Of a stretch of 57,431 nt of DNA, positions 51,814 to 57,431 are shown piece by piece. The stretch is taken from positions 1 through 57,431 of the forward strand of contig JAAMPI010000164.1 of the NCBI GenBank assembly GCA_013054445.1, given 5' to 3'. This DNA comes from Cudoniella acicularis. Taxonomy: Eukaryota; Ascomycota; Leotiomycetes; Helotiales; Helotiaceae. The notes under the pieces are model-generated. The model was not told the origin of the DNA. It saw nothing but the letters and a program-made list of their open reading frames with translations, and did not search any database. The position numbers and the translations under genes were made by a program. Within the stretch, counting starts at the first letter, position 1, and each line of letters starts with the position of its first letter.

Positions 51814-54534
51814 ATGGCTAGTATTCCTGACGTTCTTTATTTACTCGATTCTTGGACTGGGCTAACCTGTCCACGATTCTAGCCGGAGCCGGAGCTTCCG
51901 ACCGAGGCCTTCCAGTCCTTCCTGGAGGTCATTGCGCCTGGCAAAGAACCCAACCTTGAGTATGCTCTCCTTCTGCAATGAATAGTTTTTACAAACTTGC
52001 TAATGGCAAACCTCAGTATAGTGGCTGTCCATGGCTTGAACCCTACCAATGAACCTTTCCACGCCAAGAAGACATGGACAGCTGGGGATAAGATGTGGCT
52101 GAAGGACTTCCTACCTGATGATTTGCCGAACGCGAGAGTAATGCTGTTTGGATATAATGCTAATGTTGCGTTTGAGCCGTCTACTTCGGGGATTCATGAT
52201 CAGGCGGAAGATTTACTCAATCGGTTGGATCTGAAGCGTCGGGTATGCATATGCGCCCTAACTTCTTTGAAGTGATGAGACTAATGTTTTATATCTAGAA
52301 AATCCCTGACAAGAATCGCCCGATTATTTTCATTGCTCATAGTCTTGGGGGGCTAGTGGTAAAGCAGGTAAAATCTGGCTCATATTTCACATTCCCATTC
52401 TAATGAGAACCGTCAAGCCACGAGATCTCAAGTGCTCTGGTTAATTGTTTATAGGCGCTTGTACGCGGAACCATGGGTGAGAAGTATAACTCCATCCCTC
52501 AAGCCACCTACGGAATCGCCTTCTTTGCAACACCGCATCAGGGAAGCGACATTGGCAAGCTCGGAGAAATCGCAGCGATCATATCCCAAGAAGTCATCCA
52601 GAAGGCTCCTACCGACTTCTTACTGGAAAGTATCAAGAAAGATTCCCTGTACTCGGACGAACTCGCGAGCCAATTCCGACATCAGCTGTTCAACTATGAG
52701 GTTCTGAGTTTCTATGAGAGGCGCCCTTCAAAGGAGACTGGATGTTTGGTAAGATAATCTCATGTAACTCGCGGGATAGTGGCTAACATCTGAAAAAGAT
52801 TGTGGATAAGAAATCTTCGACTTTGGGCATCCCTGATAGAAAACAGAAAGGAGAATCGCAAATCCCGATGGACGCGATCATATCTCCATCTGCAGGTTTA
52901 CCAGTGCAGATGGTCCTGACTATGAAAAAGCCATTGGAAACATAATCCACATGGCCGACAACGCAATCGACGACTATGAGGAAAGGACCAAGGAGAACCT
53001 CGACGACAAACTTCCCGCATCTACTGTCGATTCATCTGCGCTGCTTGATGCATGCTCTCGAGGGGACAAAGAAGATGTTATATCCCTTGTCAAGTCGGGA
53101 GCAGATGTCAATTTCGAAGGCCCAAGGGGTTACACTCCTCTGATGAACGCCGTCGAGCGCGACGATTTCGCCATGGTGGAACTACTCATCAGCTTCAAAG
53201 TGCGCGTTGAATCCACCTCATCCTCAGAGAAATCACCTCTAGGCATCGCCATCGCCAACGGCAGCCTCCAAATGACCAAACTCCTTCTTGACAACAAAGC
53301 CAATATCAACGCAAACAGCGTAAGTCTTCAAATAGCACGGGCGGTGCCCCTGGGACAAGCTGTTTATGCCGGCCAAGAAGAAATCGTCAGGCTGCTCTTG
53401 GATAGAGACGCAGATGTGAATCGTGTTGCCCGGGATGCGATCAACGGATGGACACCGCTGCACGTAGCTGTTCGAAAAAACGGCAAACAGGAAAGTGTTG
53501 TCAGATTACTCCTAGAACGAGGAGCTAAAATTGACAAGCCAAGTGCTCATGGGGACTGTGCCGTGGATAACATAAAGGGACTTAAAGCACACACCAAAGC
53601 CGCAGAGTCGAAGAACATCCCTATGTTACCTCTTTTGCCACAGCTACTGGAAGCACTTTCCAGGAACTTGTTTGCTGAAGTAGCAGGTATTCTGCTTTCC
53701 GAGGTCAGTTTTGGAGCGCATTGGAAAGAGGCCTCCAAACTTCATGGATTTGCTTCCAATGAGGTGTTGCTCAAACATCCGAGTGGAAGGTTCTATCAGT
53801 TGAAGTTCCCGTTGAATCTAATGCCTGCTCCTGCTCCTGCTCCAGCGTGGAGCTCGACAGGAGGAGCGTATGAGATACCATTGAATAATGCGCCATTGGG
53901 CCAGAATTATCATCAGGTACAGCAGCAACAGATACCTCATCCGGGTTCCCCAAATCCATTGATGAGAAGCTACACGAGTCCTCAACAGGGCCCTTGGGTG
54001 GCAGCGCCTCCTCCTCTCCCCCCTCAACAACAACAACAACAACAATGGAACCAGGCGCCACCAATGTACATGCCACAACATGCAGCCGCTATGAATACGC
54101 CGCAACCACTAATGAGAAGTTACACCACGCCTCAACCTCAACCAGTCTGGAATGGTGGCTCGTCGAACACTTATTGGAATCAAGCAGCCTCACAACTGCC
54201 AGAGGTAGTAGCCAATATTTCACCTGTAGCCAGCAACATGGTGAATAGAAGCTATACTAGCCCTCAGGCCGTGGAGGTTGAGGGTTCGGCGGGGGTGTTT
54301 GCTGCTCAGGGACCTGTGGCGAAGAAGGGGAAAGGGAAGGGGTTGTTGTGGGAGAATGAAGGGTGCGTTCAAGTGACTGTGAGGAGTCTGGAAACTGGAT
54401 CGATGGTTGTTGTGACTAAATTGGTTGAGTTTTTAATTTTAAACGCATCTAAGTTTTCGTTAATTTCCGGCATACTATACAGGGTTTCTTTTGTCTTTTA
54501 TCGACTTTTTTTCATTGATTTAGGTCGTTGTTAG
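51814..54534 (+). CDS. SesB-type alpha/beta-hydrolase with C-terminal ankyrin repeats, one-base frameshift between them
   Basis: Exons read 51814-51831, 51883-51959, 52017-52242, 52299-52367, 52455-52748 and 52799 onward. The hydrolase part has IVAVHGLNPTNEPFH, then IIFIAHSLGGLVVKQAL (nucleophile Ser at about 122), and GIAFFATPHQGSD; this is the SesB/SERAC1-like lipase class that occurs as effector domain in fungal NLR-type proteins. After IPMDA the frame is lost at about 52875: the next frame gives DHISICRFTSADGPDYEKAI, exactly the family's continuation, and leads into the ankyrin frame (GADVNFEGPRGYTPLMNAV, VRLLLDRDADVNRV, GWTPLHVAVRKNG). One missing base explains it. The tail is Gln/Pro-rich with three RSYTSPQ-type motifs. 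The first exon (6 codons) has a weak GTTCTT donor and is uncertain; the last 40 residues may be read-through of a final intron. Confidence 0.7.
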
Positions 54535-55937
54535 CCGTATCGGATATTTTGTGGTCTCGCCGTAGATATTAAACGTTAAATCATCCTAAAAAAAATAGAT
54601 AAGTCATAGCCCTTTTTGAAATATATTCGAATAAAAGAAGCGAATCGGGGAGCGAATTAAAAAGAAGTATAGTAAAAGTGTCGGAGAATTCCCACTTTCC
54701 CTGCATGCTTGCTGGCTGTTGACATCCACTGACAGTTTGATACGCCAACCTCGCGAGGGCAAGGGAAGAAGTTCGACACTTTCCCTCCCTCCCTATATAA
54801 ATCAAAATACGCAAAATTATCCTAAGCTTCGGCTTAAACAAGTCAATACCCCCCACCCCGTAAGTTCCCTCTTACCCTTACAGTAAAATTCAACACAAAT
54901 TAACATGTACCAACAGGCGGCTTAGGCACCACACGACAACCAGCCCCAGTCGACTGGGGCGCGCATCCCTCTGGGGTATCCCGGAAATCCACTGCAAACG
55001 GTAGTAGCCCCTTTAAAAACCAGACTGGCTCTGGTTTTCTATACGACTCTCTACGGAGGGCCGTGGAGTTTTGCTGCTTTTTTCAACAGATATCTTGTTT
55101 TTCTCTCGTTTTCGGGGGACGATCGCGTATTGTTATTTTTTGGGGGGGTTTGGAGTGGTTCTAGGACTGTAGAGTGAATAAGAGGTTGAAAGGTGGGTCC
55201 AATCAAGATCTAAGCGAGACGACAGAAGGTGTTGAAGGGGAAAAAGCATGTATTTATTTTTCAAAGAGGATGAGGTATAGTAGAAGAAGGTGGTAAAACA
55301 CGAAAGAAAAAGACAGAAAAGCAAAGAAGTCCAATGAAGATGGGCCCCTCTTATTTATTCCCTGCAGGTTGAGATAGGCGAAATGAGATGAGGTGGCAAA
55401 TATAGTACAACCGGGATGAAGCCGAGGTTACTCAACCCCCATCCTTCAGAATCTTCACTGACACGACTCACTTCTCATGCATGCTTTACCCCAGAAAACA
55501 ATGCTGCATGTCACCCATGACGCCAACGGGGAGAATTATAACGAGGGGTGCAGCGGTCGCGTGATGGGACATCCAGTACGGGGGAGTTAAGACCGGATGG
55601 ACCACTCAGGGTGGATTTCCAGAAAGGAGGGACGAAATGTCCCCGCCATACGCCGACGCGCTTCGGGCCAAGTCGAGGGACCACAAACCCAACCTTGCAG
55701 CGATGCAGACATTGATTGGACACTAGCAACTTCTGGAATCAAGTCCGGCGGACGGTGAGGAGGCCGTTTGCCGTGGCTCCCCCGTATTGTTCAGGTTAGG
55801 GAGGTGTCTAGTACCCGACTAGATTAGGTTGTGTTGCCAGTAAATATTAAGTTGGGCGGGGCCCAGACTTCACTTCGAATCTTCACCTCCACCGTCTCTT
55901 GTCTCCTCCGATCGAAATCTGGATAGCCACCCAGAGG
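54535..55937. other. Intergenic, promoter of the sugar transporter
   Basis: About 1.4 kb with no recognisable gene. ORFs on the minus strand at 54581-54856, 55133-55324 and 55511-55729 have no support. Contains poly-purine and poly-T runs. Confidence 0.4.
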
Positions 55938-57431
55938 ATGGCGCACAACACCGGTAAAACGAACGACGATATTTTTGCCAATGATGGCCCGTTGCATTTC
56001 CCGGAACAGGATCACCTCGCTCACACGAAGAGCATGAATGAGGTTATCAGTAATGCCAAGCGGGGCAGCGATGAGGAGCACAAGATGACGCTGTGGCAGG
56101 GCATAAAGCTATACCCGAAAGCCGTGGCGTGGAGTGTGCTTATTTCGACGTGTATTTGTATGGAAGGCTATGATGTGTGTCTTCTCAGCAGTTTCTGTGA
56201 GTTTGCTTGAATCGAAGAAATTTTCAATCCAGGATCGGCGAGTACGAATTACTAATCTAGGAATGCAATATAGATGCATTCCCACAATTCAACAAGAAGT
56301 ACGGCGAGATGCTCCCGAGCGGCGAATATCAGGTTCCTGCTCCTTGGCAAGCTGGTCTCAGCAATGTGAGTTTTATATTCTGGTTGTGGGGTTTAATTTC
56401 TTGCCAGCCGGAAGCTCACGTGCTCTTTCTCCACAGGGTGCCAATGTCGGGGAAATTATCGGGCTCTTCATCAATGGATATGTTTCGGAGAAATTTGGGT
56501 ATCGTTACACGGTAATGACTTGTCTTGCGCTCATTATTGGCTTTACGGCTATTTTCTTCACGGCAAAAGATGTGGTGGCTTTACAGATTGCAGAGATTCT
56601 GTGTGGTATTGTGAGTTTTTTTCTAGTTTCAAGCACTAGAGGACTTGGACTAACGTTTTAAAGCCGTGGGGTGTTTTCCAAACACGTGAGTTGAGGAAAT
56701 TGTGATATCTTGAGGAGAATGAAATATTGACGGGTTTTTAGTGACGATTACTTATGCTTCGGAAGTTTGCCCCGTTGCGTTGAGGGGCTACCTCACAACT
56801 TATGTTAATTTCTGTTGGGGACTTGGTCAGGTGATTGGTATTGGAGTTATCAAGAGTATGCTGGGGAGAACGGATGAATGGGCATATCGGTGCGTATTTC
56901 CATGTGTGACAAGTGAAAATCTTGATTTTCCTCGAATTTCAATGAAAATTCCGTGCTTAGATCTTCTCGGGAGCAAAAATACTGAGAACTATTCAGAATC
57001 CCCTACGCACTACAATGGATGTGGCCTGTTCCCCTTCTCATCGGAATTTCTCTCGCTCCAGAATCTCCATGGTGGCTCGTCCGAAAAGGGAGAAATGAGG
57101 AAGCGAAAAAGTCCCTTCTCCGGCTAACCAGCTTAGACAAGGAGACAAATTTCAACGCTGATGAAACCATTGCCATGATGGTTCACACGACAGCTTTGGA
57201 AGAGAAGGTCAGCTTGATAATTTCAAGGCTTAAAATAAATGGAAGCTGATAGGTGTTAATTCAGATCACAAAAGGTACGAGCTACCTTGATTGCTTCAAG
57301 GGAACGGATTTGCGACGTACCGAAGTGAGTTCCCATCTACATTGTCCCTTGGAATAGTTCATTAGATTTGAGAGTTGATGTGATGCAAAAAGATTATTTG
57401 CATGGTTTGGGCGATCCAAAACCTGAGCGGA
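55938..57431 (+). CDS. MFS sugar transporter, alpha-glucoside/maltose permease-like (3' partial)
   Basis: Start ATG 55938; exons 55938-56196, 56274-56365, 56437-56610, 56664-56685, 56742-56889, 56997-57207, 57265-57324 and 57393 to the window end. The cytosolic N-terminus of about 50 residues leads to [20 protein letters not shown], then [46 protein letters not shown] and the membrane helix [15 protein letters not shown]. After a 22-nt mini-exon (PWGVFQT) comes [30 protein letters not shown] and [23 protein letters not shown], the loop signature of Mal11/Mal31-type H+/alpha-glucoside symporters. About half the protein is in the window. Every junction is GT..AG and phase-consistent. Plasma-membrane proton-coupled uptake of maltose-like sugars is the expected role. 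Confidence 0.88.

Overview
The window looks like a chromosome piece from a filamentous ascomycete (Pezizomycotina). Genes carry 1-7 short GT..AG introns of about 45-125 nt, and the families seen are typical of that group: HET domain, SAT4/rhodopsin-like membrane protein, several P450s, a highly-reducing PKS tail, a Pho85-type CDK and a septin-like GTPase. Several stretches carry C-to-T nonsense codons (CGA to TGA, TGG to TAG, CAG to TAG), which is the signature of repeat-induced point mutation (RIP). A class-level guess such as Leotiomycetes is only an impression. All exon boundaries below were deduced by reading splice sites and protein family continuity; no alignment was run.

Layout. 1-228: the acyl-carrier end of a PKS. 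1308-4465: a divergent gene pair for UDP-rhamnose (4,6-dehydratase; 3,5-epimerase/4-reductase). 5.1-8.6 kb: transposon graveyard (Helitron-like remnant, RIP-destroyed Ty3/gypsy pol on the minus strand, an LTR, ambiguous bases). 10.3-14.6 kb: housekeeping-like block, septin-like GTPase divergent from a Pho85-type CDK. 15.6-21.2 kb: two secreted, repeat-bearing proteins, one with a one-base frameshift. 21.8-31.7 kb: accessory region with degenerate tandem arrays, a large orphan protein, a RIP-killed ankyrin gene, a truncated HET-s-like gene carrying two amyloid-type repeats, and two copies of a 272-bp MITE. 31.8-41.7 kb: P450, P450, membrane O-acyltransferase, SAT4-family membrane protein and an SRPBCC protein, a tailoring-type group with no core synthase in view. 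42.4-47.7 kb: RIP-killed fragment, 52-bp minisatellite, a long disordered protein, a secretory-type protein. 49-54.5 kb: HET-domain gene and a SesB-type hydrolase with ankyrin repeats, each with a one-base frameshift. 55.9 kb to the end: an alpha-glucoside-type sugar transporter, cut by the window.

Themes. (1) Three genes or remnants belong to the fungal non-self recognition and programmed cell death repertoire (HeLo-HRAM, HET, SesB-ankyrin), and all are damaged or frameshifted in this sequence. (2) RIP has acted on transposons and on gene-like accessory sequences. (3) The best candidate for something undescribed is the HeLo/HRAM remnant at 29.3-29.8 kb, set between the two MITEs at 28.8 and 31.5 kb.
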